Source of the DNA: Mycolicibacterium iranicum
Lineage (GTDB): Bacteria; Actinomycetota; Actinomycetes; Mycobacteriales; Mycobacteriaceae
Reading direction: 5' to 3'
NCBI RefSeq assembly: GCF_014190915.1
Contig: NZ_JACHVU010000003.1
Span: forward strand, 372,001-436,000
Length of the DNA: 64,000 nucleotides
In this document: piece after piece, positions 34,355-43,228 of the stretch
Layout of the letters: the number at the start of each line of letters is the position of its first letter
Numbering within the stretch: position 1 is the first letter of the stretch
Notes under the pieces: model-generated
What the model saw: the letters and a program-made list of their open reading frames with translations, nothing else
What the model was told of the DNA's origin: nothing
The model's database searches: none
Translations under genes and position numbers: made by a program

Positions 34355-35842
34355 GTGGCCGTCGTCGCCGGAGATTCCACCGTCCTGTCCACTCCGTCGG
34401 GAGATCTGCGTGGTGACACCGATGGTGGCGTCGGGGTGTGGCGCGGCGTGCCGTACGCCGAGCAACCGACCGGCCCGCGGCGATTCCAGGCCCCGGACCC
34501 CCTGCGTCCCTGGGCGGGGGTGCGTGAGGCGACCGAACACGGTCCGCTTCCTCCACAGACCAAGTCGTTCGTCGGCGGCGGGCGCGACGATCCGAAAGCC
34601 CGCGACGAGGCGTGCCTGACCCTGACGGTGTGGTCTCCCGACACCACCGCCTCGCTGCCGGTGATGGTGTGGATCCCCGGTGGGGCATTCGTCTACGGCG
34701 CAGGGCAATTCCAGTTCTACAACGGGTCCCGGCTAGCCGCCAACGGCAACGTCGTGGTCGTGAACGTGACCTACCGGATCGGGGTGTTCGGCGGCTTCGA
34801 ACTCGGCGATCTGGGCAACGGGTTCGACGACAACCTCGCGCTGCGGGACCAGATCGCTGCACTGCGCTGGGTGCGGGACAACATCGCGGCCTTCGGAGGC
34901 GATCCCGACCAGGTGACCGTCTTCGGGGAGTCCGCAGGGGCGACATCGGTGCTGGCGCTGATGGCGGCACCGACCGCGGAGGGACTCTTCGGCCGCGCCA
35001 TCGCCCAGAGTCCGGCTCTCCCGCTGATCGCCGACCGCGAATTCCGCGCGGCCAACACCCACGAGTTCCTCCGACGGCTCGGCGTCGGAGCGGACGAGGT
35101 CAAGGCGCTGCCGCAGCGTCAGCTGCGCCGGGCCGCGGGCATCCTGCAGCTCAAGAGCACCGCGACCACGCCGACGCTGGCCTACGGGTTGACCCACGGC
35201 ACCGACCTGCTGCCGCTGCACCCTGTCGAGGCGGCCCGTCGCGGCGCGACGCTGGGCGTTCCGCTGATCATCGGCACCAACAGCCATGAGGCGTCGATGT
35301 TCGCGTGGACGAAACCGCCGATGCTGCCGACCACCAGGGAGTCGATCGACAACTACTTCGCGCGGGTCGCCCCCCACGCCAAACGGCAGGTGCTGCAAGC
35401 GTATCCGGCCTATCCGCGGCGAAGCGCGTTGATCGCGCTGGGGTCCGACGCGATGTTCGGCGGCCCGACCTGGGCGTTCGCCGATGCCTACGGAACGCAT
35501 GCGCCGACACGGATGTACCGCTTCGACCACTTCGGCATCAGCCTGCGGATGCTCGGCCTCGGCGCGACGCACGGCAGCGAGATCGTGCACGTCCACCACA
35601 GCTACGCGTCGTTCGTCGGACGCAAGCTGCACCCCCTGGGCCGCCGCATCCAGCCGGGCGTCGGACGCCGCATGCAGCGAGCCTGGCTGAACTTCGCGCG
35701 CGGCGGCGACGACGCCGACGACGAGGACTGGCCCCGCTACGAGGCGGGGGAGCGGCTCACCCGGCTCATCACGTCGACCCGCGACGTGATGGTCTCCGAC
35801 CCCGACGCGGTACGGCGATCGGCGTGGTCGGCGGTCTACTGA
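34355..35842 (+). CDS. Type B carboxylesterase
   Basis: About 495 residues from GTG 34355; the frame is open to 34307, but that start would leave only 17 bp to the divergent gene. The alpha/beta hydrolase features are the oxyanion loop WIPGGAFVYG, the nucleophile elbow VFGESAGATS, the acid residue in IGTNSHEASMF and the catalytic histidine in LGATHGSEIVHVHH. It hydrolyses carboxyl esters of unknown physiological identity. No signal peptide is present, so it is likely cytoplasmic. Confidence 0.87.
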   Translation: MAVVAGDSTVLSTPSGDLRGDTDGGVGVWRGVPYAEQPTGPRRFQAPDPLRPWAGVREATEHGPLPPQTKSFVGGGRDDPKARDEACLTLTVWSPDTTASLPVMVWIPGGAFVYGAGQFQFYNGSRLAANGNVVVVNVTYRIGVFGGFELGDLGNGFDDNLALRDQIAALRWVRDNIAAFGGDPDQVTVFGESAGATSVLALMAAPTAEGLFGRAIAQSPALPLIADREFRAANTHEFLRRLGVGADEVKALPQRQLRRAAGILQLKSTATTPTLAYGLTHGTDLLPLHPVEAARRGATLGVPLIIGTNSHEASMFAWTKPPMLPTTRESIDNYFARVAPHAKRQVLQAYPAYPRRSALIALGSDAMFGGPTWAFADAYGTHAPTRMYRFDHFGISLRMLGLGATHGSEIVHVHHSYASFVGRKLHPLGRRIQPGVGRRMQRAWLNFARGGDDADDEDWPRYEAGERLTRLITSTRDVMVSDPDAVRRSAWSAVY

Positions 35843-35867
35843 CACCGTCGGCCGCGGCAGGCCGCAC

Positions 35868-36371
35868 TCAGGCGGTGTGGAACCGCTCGTCGGTGTATCG
35901 GCGCAGATTGTGCAGGAAGCCTTGGAACATCCGGCCCATCACCGGTCGGCCGACGAACAGCCCGGCCCGGCCGGCCACACCGTGGGGCTTCAAGGCCATG
36001 ATCCACGTGAGGTGGCACCCGGTCGCGGTGGGCACGACGCGGTAATCCTCGGCGAACGCCGAGATGCTCCCCGTGGTCGATGCGTCGAATCGAAAAGCCA
36101 TGCGGCTGAACGGTTCCCAGGCCAGGAACACTTCCTCCCCGGTGATCCCGCCGCGCATGTCGACGGTGCGGGTGGTGCCGACGCCGCGCGGTTCGGGGCT
36201 CGTCCAGGTCACCTTGGTGATCACGCTCGCCCAGTGCGGCCACGAGGTCGCGTCGGCGAGCACCTCGAACAGCTGTTCCGGGGAGATCGCCAGGTCGACG
36301 GTGCTGACGAACCGGTAGGGAGCGTGGTCGATGAAGTCCAACCCGACGTGCTCGCAGGTGTGCATGACCAT
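35868..36371 (-). CDS. SRPBCC (START/polyketide cyclase-like) family protein
   Basis: A 167-residue protein; ATG 36371 and ATG 36365 are both possible starts. YRFVSTVDLAISPEQLFEVLADATSWPHWASVITKV is the classic SRPBCC opening, followed by TRTVDMRGGITGEEVF and a C-terminal helix MGRMFQGFLHNLRRYTDERF. Such proteins bind hydrophobic ligands in a deep pocket. Nothing in the sequence identifies the ligand. It is convergent with the carboxylesterase gene and divergent from aspS. Confidence 0.8.
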   Translation of the reverse strand: MVMHTCEHVGLDFIDHAPYRFVSTVDLAISPEQLFEVLADATSWPHWASVITKVTWTSPEPRGVGTTRTVDMRGGITGEEVFLAWEPFSRMAFRFDASTTGSISAFAEDYRVVPTATGCHLTWIMALKPHGVAGRAGLFVGRPVMGRMFQGFLHNLRRYTDERFHTA

Positions 36372-36470
36372 ACAGACTAGGGCACGGTGGTTGGTCGATG
36401 ACGGAATCGGTGTGCGCCGCGACCCCTCTACACTGATCAGCTGACATTCCTGCCGATCTAGGAGTATTTC

Positions 36471-38246
36471 GTGCTGCGCACCCGCACCGCCGGTTCCCTG
36501 CGTTCTGCCGATGCCGGTCAGACGGTGACGCTGGCCGGCTGGGTGGCGCGTCGGCGCGACCACGGCGGCGTCATCTTCATCGACCTGCGGGACGCCTCGG
36601 GCGTGGCCCAGGTCGTCTTCCGCGAGGGCACGGTGCTCGAGCAGGCGCATCGGCTGCGGTCGGAGTTCTGCGTCGCGGTCACCGGGGTCGTCGAGATCCG
36701 GCCCGAGGGCAACGCCAACGCCGAAATCGCCACCGGGGACGTGGAGGTCAATGCGACATCGCTGACCGTGCTGGGCGAGAGCGCCGCGCTGCCGTTCCAG
36801 CTCGACGAGACCGCGGGCGAAGAAGCCCGGTTGCGCTACCGCTACCTCGATCTGCGCCGTGAGGGCCCGGGCCATGCACTTCGGTTGCGGTCCAAGGTCA
36901 ATGCCGCCGCCCGCGGGGTTCTCGCCGAACACGAGTTCGTCGAGGTCGAGACGCCGACGCTGACCCGTTCGACGCCCGAGGGCGCGCGCGACTTCCTGGT
37001 TCCGGCCCGACTGCAGCCCGGTTCGTTCTATGCGCTGCCGCAGAGCCCGCAGCTGTTCAAACAGCTGCTGATGGTGGCAGGCATGGAGCGCTACTACCAG
37101 ATCGCCCGCTGCTACCGCGACGAGGACTTCCGCGCCGACCGCCAGCCCGAGTTCACCCAGCTCGACATGGAGATGAGCTTCGTCGACGCCGACGACGTCA
37201 TCGCGGTGTCCGAGGAGATCCTCAAGGCGCTGTGGGCGCTCATCGGCTACGACCTGCCGCTGCCGCTGCCGCGCATCAGCTACGACGAGGCCATGCGCCG
37301 GTTCGGCTCCGACAAGCCCGACATGCGGTTCGCCCTCGAGCTCGTCGAGTGCACCGACTACTTCGCCGACACCCCGTTCCGGGTGTTCCAGGCGCCCTAC
37401 GTCGGGGCCGTCGTCATGCCCGGCGGCGCCTCCCAGCCGCGGCGCACGCTCGACGGCTGGCAGGAGTTCGCCAAGCAGCGCGGACACAAGGGTTTGGCGT
37501 ACGTGCTGATCGGCGATGACGGCGAGCTCGGGGGGCCGGTCGCCAAGAACCTGTCCGACGCCGAACGCGAAGGCCTCGCCGCGCACGTCGGCGCGAAGCC
37601 CGGCGACTGCGTGTTCTTCTCGGCGGGTCCGGCCAAGGCCGCGCGCGCCCTGCTCGGTGCCACCCGCATCGAGGTGGCCAAGCGGCTCGACATGATCGAC
37701 CCGCACGCGTGGGCGTTCACCTGGGTGGTGGACTGGCCGCTGTTCGAGCCGGCCGACGATGCCACCGCCTCCGGGGACGTCGCTGTCGGCTCGGGGGCGT
37801 GGACCGCCGTGCATCACGCGTTCACCGCACCCAAGTCCGCGTCCGAGGCGACGTTCGACACCGATCCCGGAACCGCCCTGGCCAATGCCTACGACATCGT
37901 GTGCAACGGCAACGAGATCGGCGGCGGCTCGATCCGTATCCACCGCCGCGACGTCCAGGAGCGGGTGTTCGCGATGATGGGCATCGACCATGCCGAGGCC
38001 CAGGACAAATTCGGATTCCTGTTGGACGCGTTCACATTCGGCGCCCCGCCGCACGGCGGCATCGCCTTCGGCTGGGACCGTATCGTCGCGTTGCTCGCCG
38101 GTGTCGACTCGATCCGCGAGGTGATCGCGTTCCCGAAGTCCGGTGGCGGGGTCGATCCGCTCACCGACGCACCTGCGCCGATCACCGCCCAGCAGCGCAA
38201 GGAATCCGGAATAGACGCCAAGCCCGAGAAGCTGGACAAGAAATGA
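36471..38246 (+). CDS. aspS: Aspartyl-tRNA synthetase
   Basis: A 591-residue bacterial-type class II synthetase. GTG 36471 follows TAGGAGT. The OB-fold anticodon domain is at about 1-105 ([21 protein letters not shown]). Catalytic motifs include [39 protein letters not shown] (motif 2) and the closing [15 protein letters not shown] (motif 3), with the bacterial GAD insertion between. Mycobacterial AspRS is commonly non-discriminating and also charges tRNA-Asn; this cannot be decided here. Its stop overlaps the next start (ATGA). Confidence 0.97.
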   Translation: MLRTRTAGSLRSADAGQTVTLAGWVARRRDHGGVIFIDLRDASGVAQVVFREGTVLEQAHRLRSEFCVAVTGVVEIRPEGNANAEIATGDVEVNATSLTVLGESAALPFQLDETAGEEARLRYRYLDLRREGPGHALRLRSKVNAAARGVLAEHEFVEVETPTLTRSTPEGARDFLVPARLQPGSFYALPQSPQLFKQLLMVAGMERYYQIARCYRDEDFRADRQPEFTQLDMEMSFVDADDVIAVSEEILKALWALIGYDLPLPLPRISYDEAMRRFGSDKPDMRFALELVECTDYFADTPFRVFQAPYVGAVVMPGGASQPRRTLDGWQEFAKQRGHKGLAYVLIGDDGELGGPVAKNLSDAEREGLAAHVGAKPGDCVFFSAGPAKAARALLGATRIEVAKRLDMIDPHAWAFTWVVDWPLFEPADDATASGDVAVGSGAWTAVHHAFTAPKSASEATFDTDPGTALANAYDIVCNGNEIGGGSIRIHRRDVQERVFAMMGIDHAEAQDKFGFLLDAFTFGAPPHGGIAFGWDRIVALLAGVDSIREVIAFPKSGGGVDPLTDAPAPITAQQRKESGIDAKPEKLDKK

Positions 38247-38695
38247 CCGACATCGACAAGGACAAGCTCGTCGCCGACACCGAGGCGCTCGACGAGTTCA
38301 ACCGCGGCATCGTCGAAGAGTTCCGCGCCAACGGGGGCAAGGTCGGCGGTCCGTTCGAGGGCGGCACGCTGCTGCTGTTGCACACCACGGGTGCGAAGTC
38401 CGGCAAGTCCCGGCTCTCACCGCTGGCCTACCTGACGATCGACGACAAGATGATCATCGTCGGGTCCTATGCCGGCGCGCAGAAGCACCCCGCCTGGGTG
38501 CACAACCTGAGGGCGAACCCGACGGCGTTCATCGAGATCGGGACCGAGGCCTACGACGTCGACGTCCGTGAACTGCCCGACGACGAGCGCGAGGCGACGT
38601 ACCCGAAGCTCATCGAGCTCGCACCGGTGTTCGCCGACTACCAGGCCAAGACGTCGCGGGTGATCCCGCTGTTCGAGCTCACCCGCGCGTCCTAG
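38243..38695 (+). CDS. Deazaflavin (F420)-dependent nitroreductase-like protein (Ddn family)
   Basis: A 150-residue protein co-translated with asp[30 protein letters not shown] is the family's cofactor-binding region, followed by [20 protein letters not shown], the hallmark of Ddn/PNPOx-like split-barrel proteins that use F420. A typical member reduces quinones or nitro compounds. The exact substrate is unknown. The coupling to aspS is probably only transcriptional convenience. Confidence 0.88.
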   Translation: MTDIDKDKLVADTEALDEFNRGIVEEFRANGGKVGGPFEGGTLLLLHTTGAKSGKSRLSPLAYLTIDDKMIIVGSYAGAQKHPAWVHNLRANPTAFIEIGTEAYDVDVRELPDDEREATYPKLIELAPVFADYQAKTSRVIPLFELTRAS

Positions 38696-38705
38696 CAGGC
38701 CGGTC

Positions 38706-39890
38706 TCAGAGCCGTTCGACGATGGTCGCGTTGGCCATGCCGCCACCCTCGCACATGGTCTGCAGGGCATAGCGGCCGTCGCGCTGCTCCAGGGCGTTGA
38801 CCAGCGTCGTCATGATCCGTGCGCCGCTCGCCCCGAGCGGATGCCCGATGGCGATCGCGCCGCCGTTGACATTGGTGCGCGACAGATCCGCGCCGACGTC
38901 GTGAGCCCAGCTCAGCACCACAGGGGCGAACGCCTCGTTGACCTCGAACAGGTCGATGTCCGACAGTTTCAGGCCGGAGCGCGCGAGCACCTTCTGAGTC
39001 GCCGGGATCACGCCGGTGAGCATGTACAGCGGGTCGGAGCCGACCACGACGGTCGTGTGGATGCGCGCCAGCGGCCGCAGGCCGAGCCGACGCGCGGTCG
39101 CACCGCTGGTGATCATCACCGCGGCGCTGCCGTCGGACAGCGGGGACGAGTTACCCGGCGTGATCTTCCAGTCGATCTGAGGGAACCGCGCACCGAGCGC
39201 CTCGTTGACGAACGCGGGCCGAAGTCCTGCGAGCGTCTCGACCGTGGTGTCGGGACGGATGATCTCGTCGGTGGAGAGGCCTGCGACCGGAGCGAGCTCG
39301 TTGTCGAAGAGGCCGTCCTTGGCGGCGCGAGCCGCTTTCTGATGGCTCTCGGCGGAGAACTCGTCGAGCTGCGTGCGCGACAGGTTCCACTTCGCGGCGA
39401 TCAGCTCGGCGCTGATGCCCTGGGCGACAAGACCTTCGGGGTAGCGTGCCGCCATGTCGGCGCCGAACGGGTTGCTGCCCGGCAGTACCGACGAACCCAT
39501 CGGTACCCGGCTCATCGACTCCACACCCGCGGCGATGACGACGTCGTACGCCCCGGCCAGCACACCCTGGGCGGCGAAGCTGATCGCCTGCTGGCTGCTA
39601 CCGCACTGCCGGTCGACGGTGGTGCCGGGAACGGTCTCGGGGAAACCGGCGCCGAGCAGCGCGTTGCGGGCGATGTTGACGGCCTGGTCGCCGACCTGGG
39701 TGACCGCCCCGGCGATCACGTCGTCGACCTCGGAGGGGTCGATTCCCGTCCGCGCGACGAGCTCACGAAGGCTGTGGGCGAGCAGGTCCGCGGGCAGCAC
39801 GCCGTGGAGCGCCCCGCTGGCCTTTCCCTTGCCGACCGGTGTGCGCACCGCGCCGACGATCACGGCATCGCGGTCTGAATATTCGGTCAT
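38706..39890 (-). CDS. Thiolase (acetyl-CoA acetyltransferase family)
   Basis: A 394-residue thiolase. ATG 39890 is preceded by AGGAGGACAC. The acyl-accepting cysteine is in TVDRQCGSSQQA (C96), the histidine in NVNGGAIAIGHPLGASGAR, and the second cysteine in TMCEGGGMANATIVERL. It either condenses two acyl-CoA molecules or cleaves a 3-oxoacyl-CoA in beta-oxidation. The gene faces away from an HxlR regulator with an operator-like palindrome between them. It is convergent with the Ddn-like gene, 10 bp apart. Confidence 0.9.
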   Translation of the reverse strand: MTEYSDRDAVIVGAVRTPVGKGKASGALHGVLPADLLAHSLRELVARTGIDPSEVDDVIAGAVTQVGDQAVNIARNALLGAGFPETVPGTTVDRQCGSSQQAISFAAQGVLAGAYDVVIAAGVESMSRVPMGSSVLPGSNPFGADMAARYPEGLVAQGISAELIAAKWNLSRTQLDEFSAESHQKAARAAKDGLFDNELAPVAGLSTDEIIRPDTTVETLAGLRPAFVNEALGARFPQIDWKITPGNSSPLSDGSAAVMITSGATARRLGLRPLARIHTTVVVGSDPLYMLTGVIPATQKVLARSGLKLSDIDLFEVNEAFAPVVLSWAHDVGADLSRTNVNGGAIAIGHPLGASGARIMTTLVNALEQRDGRYALQTMCEGGGMANATIVERL

Positions 39891-39929
39891 GTGTCCTCCT
39901 GAGACTCGGCGCTGAGTACTGCCTTCTAT

Positions 39930-39950
39930 ACTTAGATGTAACACCTAGGT
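39930..39950. promoter_or_regulatory. Imperfect palindrome between thiolase and HxlR genes
   Basis: ACTTAGATGT-AA-CACCTAGGT is a 21-bp imperfect inverted repeat (most arm positions pair) in an AT-rich gap, 40 bp from the thiolase start and 35 bp from the regulator start. It is a plausible operator for the adjacent HxlR protein, controlling both genes. Confidence 0.55.
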
Positions 39951-39984
39951 TCAGTGACAACAACCCAGCCGCGGAGTGATGTAC

Positions 39985-40464
39985 ATGACAGTTCTGCAAG
40001 GACCGCTCGTCGATCGCAGTGCGTGGTCGGCGGTCGGCCGCTGCCCGATCGAGAAGACGATGGCGCTCGTCGGGACCAAGTCGGCCATGCTGCTGATGCG
40101 CGAGGCGTACTACGGCACCACCCGCTTCGACGATTTCGCCCGTCGCGTGGGCATCACGAAGGCCGCGACGTCGGTGCGGTTGTCCGAACTGGTCGAGGCC
40201 GGTCTGTTGACCAAGCGCCCGTACCGCGAGCCGGGGCAGCGGGCCCGCGACGAGTATGTCCTCACCGACGCGGGGACCGAGTTCATGCCGGTGGTGTGGG
40301 CGATGTTCGAGTGGGGGCGCAAGCACCTCGACGACACGTCGCTGCGCCTGACCCACCTGGGGTGCGGCGCCGAGGCCGGTGTCGAGATCGTGTGCGCCGA
40401 AGGGCATTCGGTTCCGCCTGACGAGCTGGGGATGAGGCTCGTCAGGCGGAACCGGCAGGAGTGA
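39985..40464 (+). CDS. HxlR family transcriptional regulator
   Basis: A 159-residue winged-helix protein. ATG 39985 is favoured because GCGGAG lies 8 bp upstream; ATG 39979 is too close. The HxlR core is CPIEKTMALVGTKSAMLLMREAYYGTTRFDDFARRVG, ITKAATSVRLSELVEAGLLTKRPY and the wing RARDEYVLTDAG. A C-terminal segment has two cysteines (LGCGAEAGVEIVC) that could bind metal or sense redox state. It probably controls the divergent thiolase gene. The last codons encode a long hairpin annotated separately; its stop abuts the convergent stop. Confidence 0.9.
   Translation: MTVLQGPLVDRSAWSAVGRCPIEKTMALVGTKSAMLLMREAYYGTTRFDDFARRVGITKAATSVRLSELVEAGLLTKRPYREPGQRARDEYVLTDAGTEFMPVVWAMFEWGRKHLDDTSLRLTHLGCGAEAGVEIVCAEGHSVPPDELGMRLVRRNRQE
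40409..40454. terminator. 18-bp perfect inverted repeat in the HxlR 3' end
   Basis: CGGTTCCGCCTGACGAGC (40409-40426), 10-nt loop, GCTCGTCAGGCGGAACCG (40437-40454) form a perfect 18-bp stem. It lies wholly inside the coding sequence for the HxlR C-terminus, 8 bp before its stop. The convergent gene's stop touches it (TGATCA). The position suggests a bidirectional terminator embedded in coding sequence. Confidence 0.75.
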
Positions 40465-41286
40465 TCAGCCCAGCTGCGTGCGGAACTCCCTGGCAGCTCC
40501 CATGAGTTCCTCGACCCGGGACTTCTCGGCGGCGTTGGTGAAGACGCCGTCCTTCTTGAAGTAGGTGCCGACGACCGCGCCGTCGGCAACGCTGAGCTGA
40601 GCGGCCACGTTCTCGGCGCGAACGCCGGTGTTGACGAACACCGGTACGTCGCCGGCCGCCGACTTGACCACCCGCAGCGCCTCGGTGTCGGTCGGGGCGC
40701 CCGCGGTGGCACCCGAGACGCAGATCGCGTCGGGCAGCGTCGCGAACACCGTGGTGCGGGTGATGGAGGCCAGGTCGCGGTCGGCGAGGTACTGCGCCGA
40801 TTCGGGGACGATGTTGAACAGCAGCTTGACCCCGGAGCCGCCCACCCGGGCGCGGTGGCGGGCGACCTCGCCGACGTTGGTGTCCCACAGCCCGAAATCG
40901 CTGGCGTACACCCCGGTGAAGATCTCACGCACGAACGTGGCCCCGGTGGCCACGGCGAGGTCGATCGACGCGCGGCCGTCCCACAGCACGTTGACGCCGT
41001 AGGGCACGGAGATGTCGGGCAGCAACTCGCCGATGATCCTGGCCATCGAGATCGCGGTGATGGGTTCGGTCTTGGTCAGGTACGGCAGGCTGAACTCGTT
41101 GCTGATCATGACGCCGTCGACGCCGCCGCTCTGCAGCGCCTCGAGTTCGGTGCGGGCGCGCGCGACGACCGCGGCGATGCCTGCTGCGGAATCGAAGCCG
41201 GGGTCGCCGGGCAGGGCGGACAGGTGCAGCATGGCGATGACGGGCTTGGTGACGTTGAAGACCTCGTCGAGCCAGGTGGTGGTCAC
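40465..41286 (-). CDS. BtpA/SgcQ family TIM-barrel protein
   Basis: A 273-residue protein from GTG 41286. VIAMLHLSALPGDPGF, VDGVMISNEFSLPYL, GVNVLWDGRASIDLAVATGATFVREIFTGVYASDFGLW, VSGATAGAPTD and VFVNTGVRAENVAAQLSVADGAVVGTYFKKDG match the BtpA/SgcQ family. The fold is a TIM barrel and the reaction is not established. It is the last gene of an eight-gene carbohydrate operon, so a late step such as an isomerase, epimerase or aldolase-like reaction on a sugar phosphate is inferred. Confidence 0.85.
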   Translation of the reverse strand: MTTTWLDEVFNVTKPVIAMLHLSALPGDPGFDSAAGIAAVVARARTELEALQSGGVDGVMISNEFSLPYLTKTEPITAISMARIIGELLPDISVPYGVNVLWDGRASIDLAVATGATFVREIFTGVYASDFGLWDTNVGEVARHRARVGGSGVKLLFNIVPESAQYLADRDLASITRTTVFATLPDAICVSGATAGAPTDTEALRVVKSAAGDVPVFVNTGVRAENVAAQLSVADGAVVGTYFKKDGVFTNAAEKSRVEELMGAAREFRTQLG

Positions 41287-41332
41287 TCTCGTGCCTTTCT
41301 CTAACAGGTGAGCGGGGAAGCGGCGTGCGGGG

Positions 41333-42103
41333 TCAGTCCATGTAGGCGCCGCCGTTGACGGCCAGCGCTTCACCGGTGATGAACCGGGCGTCGTCGGAGA
41401 GCAGGAACGCCACCGCGCGGGCCACGTCGTCGGCCTGCTCGAGCCGGCCCAGCGGGGTGTCGGCGATCATCATCGCGCGCACACCGTCGGGGGTGGTTCC
41501 GCGCAGATCGGCTTCCCATTCCAATTCCCTTGATTGCATGGGCGTTTCGACGAACCCGGGACAGACGCAGTTGACGGTGATGCCGTGTTCGCCGAGCTCG
41601 TAGGCCATGGCCTGGGTAAGCCCCACCACGCCGAACTTCGAGGCGACGTAATCGGACAGGAACGGCACCCGACCCTGCTTTCCGGCCATCGACGCCGTGT
41701 TGACGATGGTGCCGGGCTGGCCGGAGCGGACCATCTCCCGCGCGGCGGCCTGACCGCAGACGAAGACGCCCTTGAGGTTGACGTCCATCGTCTGCTCGTA
41801 ACGGTGGATCGGCGCGTCGAGGAAGCGGTGCATGAACGAGATGCCGGCGTTGCTGACCCAGGCGTCGAGCCCGAACCGCTCGGCGGTGTCGGCGGCGACG
41901 TCGGCGGCCGCCACGGGGGACGTCACGTCCAGCTGGGAGGCCTCGTGACCGGCGTCCGGATTGGGCAGCGACGCAGCGACCTCGGCGGCGGCGTCACCGT
42001 TGACATCGGTGACGATGACCTGCCAATTGCGTTGCGCCAGTGTGCCTGCGATGGCCCGGCCGATACCGGAGCCTGCGCCGGTCACCACGACAGTTCTGGT
42101 CAT
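41333..42103 (-). CDS. Short-chain dehydrogenase/reductase
   Basis: A 256-residue classical SDR. The cofactor motif TGAGSGIG is near residues 8-15. NNAG is replaced by SNAGISF. The active-site serine is in VNTASMAG and the catalytic Tyr-Lys in YVASKFG. CVCPGFVETPM and the C-terminal FITGEALAVNGGAYMD are typical. It would oxidise or reduce a hydroxyl of the imported sugar or polyol. It lies between the ABC ATPase and BtpA genes in the same operon. Confidence 0.88.
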   Translation of the reverse strand: MTRTVVVTGAGSGIGRAIAGTLAQRNWQVIVTDVNGDAAAEVAASLPNPDAGHEASQLDVTSPVAAADVAADTAERFGLDAWVSNAGISFMHRFLDAPIHRYEQTMDVNLKGVFVCGQAAAREMVRSGQPGTIVNTASMAGKQGRVPFLSDYVASKFGVVGLTQAMAYELGEHGITVNCVCPGFVETPMQSRELEWEADLRGTTPDGVRAMMIADTPLGRLEQADDVARAVAFLLSDDARFITGEALAVNGGAYMD

Positions 42104-42132
42104 GTGTAGCTCTCGTTTCCTATCTGTTGTGC

Positions 42133-43206
42133 TCAGCCGACGAGGCGTCGGCCGGTGGTGGAGTCGAACAGGTGCGTGGCGCCGGGCCGGGCGGCCAACT
42201 CGACGCCCGTGCCTTCGGCGATGCCCGCCAGGCGGGAGGTCTCGACCACGCTGGTGAGTTCGGTGCCGCCGGCCACGAGGGTGACGATGGCCCGCGGACC
42301 GAGGTGCTCGATGAGAACCACCCGCGCCGCGGCGTCGCCGTCGGTGGGGGTCGGCAGCAGGTCGTCGGGACGCACACCCAGGGTCACCGGGCCGCTGGGG
42401 GCCGGCCCGCTGGTCGCGGCATCGACGTCGAGGCGCAGGCCGCTGCCCGAGGTGAACGTCGTCCCCGTGAGCGTGCCGTCGAGCAGGTTCATCTTGGGGC
42501 TGCCGACGAACGCGGCGACGAAGGTGTCCGCGGGGCGGGCGTACACCTCCTGCGGTGTGCCCTGTTGGGCGATCTCGCCGTCGCGCATCACGACCATCCG
42601 GTCGGACAGCGTCATCGCCTCTTCCTGGTCGTGCGTGACGTATACCGAGGTGATGCCGAGACGGCGCTGGATCTGCAGCAACTCCGTGCGCGTCTCCACA
42701 CGCAGTTTCGCGTCGAGGTTGGACAGCGGTTCGTCGAACAGGAACACCGACGGCTCGCGGATAATGGCCCGGCCGATGGCCACCCGCTGTTGCTGGCCGC
42801 CGCTGAGATCCTTCGGTTTGCGTTCGAGGAGCGCGCCGAGGCCGAGGGACTCGGCGATGGAGGCGGCTCTCGACAGTGCCTCGCGCCGTGGGGTTTTGGT
42901 GGCCCGCAACGGGAAGGCGATGTTCTCGGCGACGGTCAGATGGGGGTAGAGCGCGTAGTTCTGGAACACCATCGCGATGTCGCGTTCGCGCGGCTGCAGG
43001 TGCGTGACGTCGCGGTCTCCGATGGTGATCGTGCCCGACGTGACGGTCTCCAGCCCGGCCAGCATGCGCAGTGAGGTGGACTTGCCGCACCCCGACGGGC
43101 CGACGAGCACGGTGAACGAACCGTCGGGCAGCTCGAGGTCGAGATCGCTGACGACAGAGGTGGTCCCGTACGCCTTGTTGACGCCGGAAAAGCGGACCGT
43201 TGCCAT
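42133..43206 (-). CDS. Carbohydrate ABC transporter ATP-binding protein (UgpC/MsmK type)
   Basis: A 357-residue ATPase of the CUT1 carbohydrate family. Walker A GPSGCGKST is at about 37-45, the signature is LSGGQQQRVAIGRAI and Walker B VFLFDEPLSNLDAKLR. A C-terminal ~110-residue OB-type regulatory domain follows, with GVRPDDLLP. It energises import through the two permeases encoded just upstream. The spacing to the permease gene is 22 bp. Confidence 0.92.
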   Translation of the reverse strand: MATVRFSGVNKAYGTTSVVSDLDLELPDGSFTVLVGPSGCGKSTSLRMLAGLETVTSGTITIGDRDVTHLQPRERDIAMVFQNYALYPHLTVAENIAFPLRATKTPRREALSRAASIAESLGLGALLERKPKDLSGGQQQRVAIGRAIIREPSVFLFDEPLSNLDAKLRVETRTELLQIQRRLGITSVYVTHDQEEAMTLSDRMVVMRDGEIAQQGTPQEVYARPADTFVAAFVGSPKMNLLDGTLTGTTFTSGSGLRLDVDAATSGPAPSGPVTLGVRPDDLLPTPTDGDAAARVVLIEHLGPRAIVTLVAGGTELTSVVETSRLAGIAEGTGVELAARPGATHLFDSTTGRRLVG

Positions 43207-43228
43207 GAAGTGCCGAACCTGCCTTTAC

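Noticed and set aside
42133-43206. Assigning the ABC importer to trehalose or glycerol phosphate
   Set aside because: The ATPase resembles UgpC/MsmK/SugC equally, and the kinase, SDR and BtpA context does not fit a disaccharide or glycerol phosphate route.
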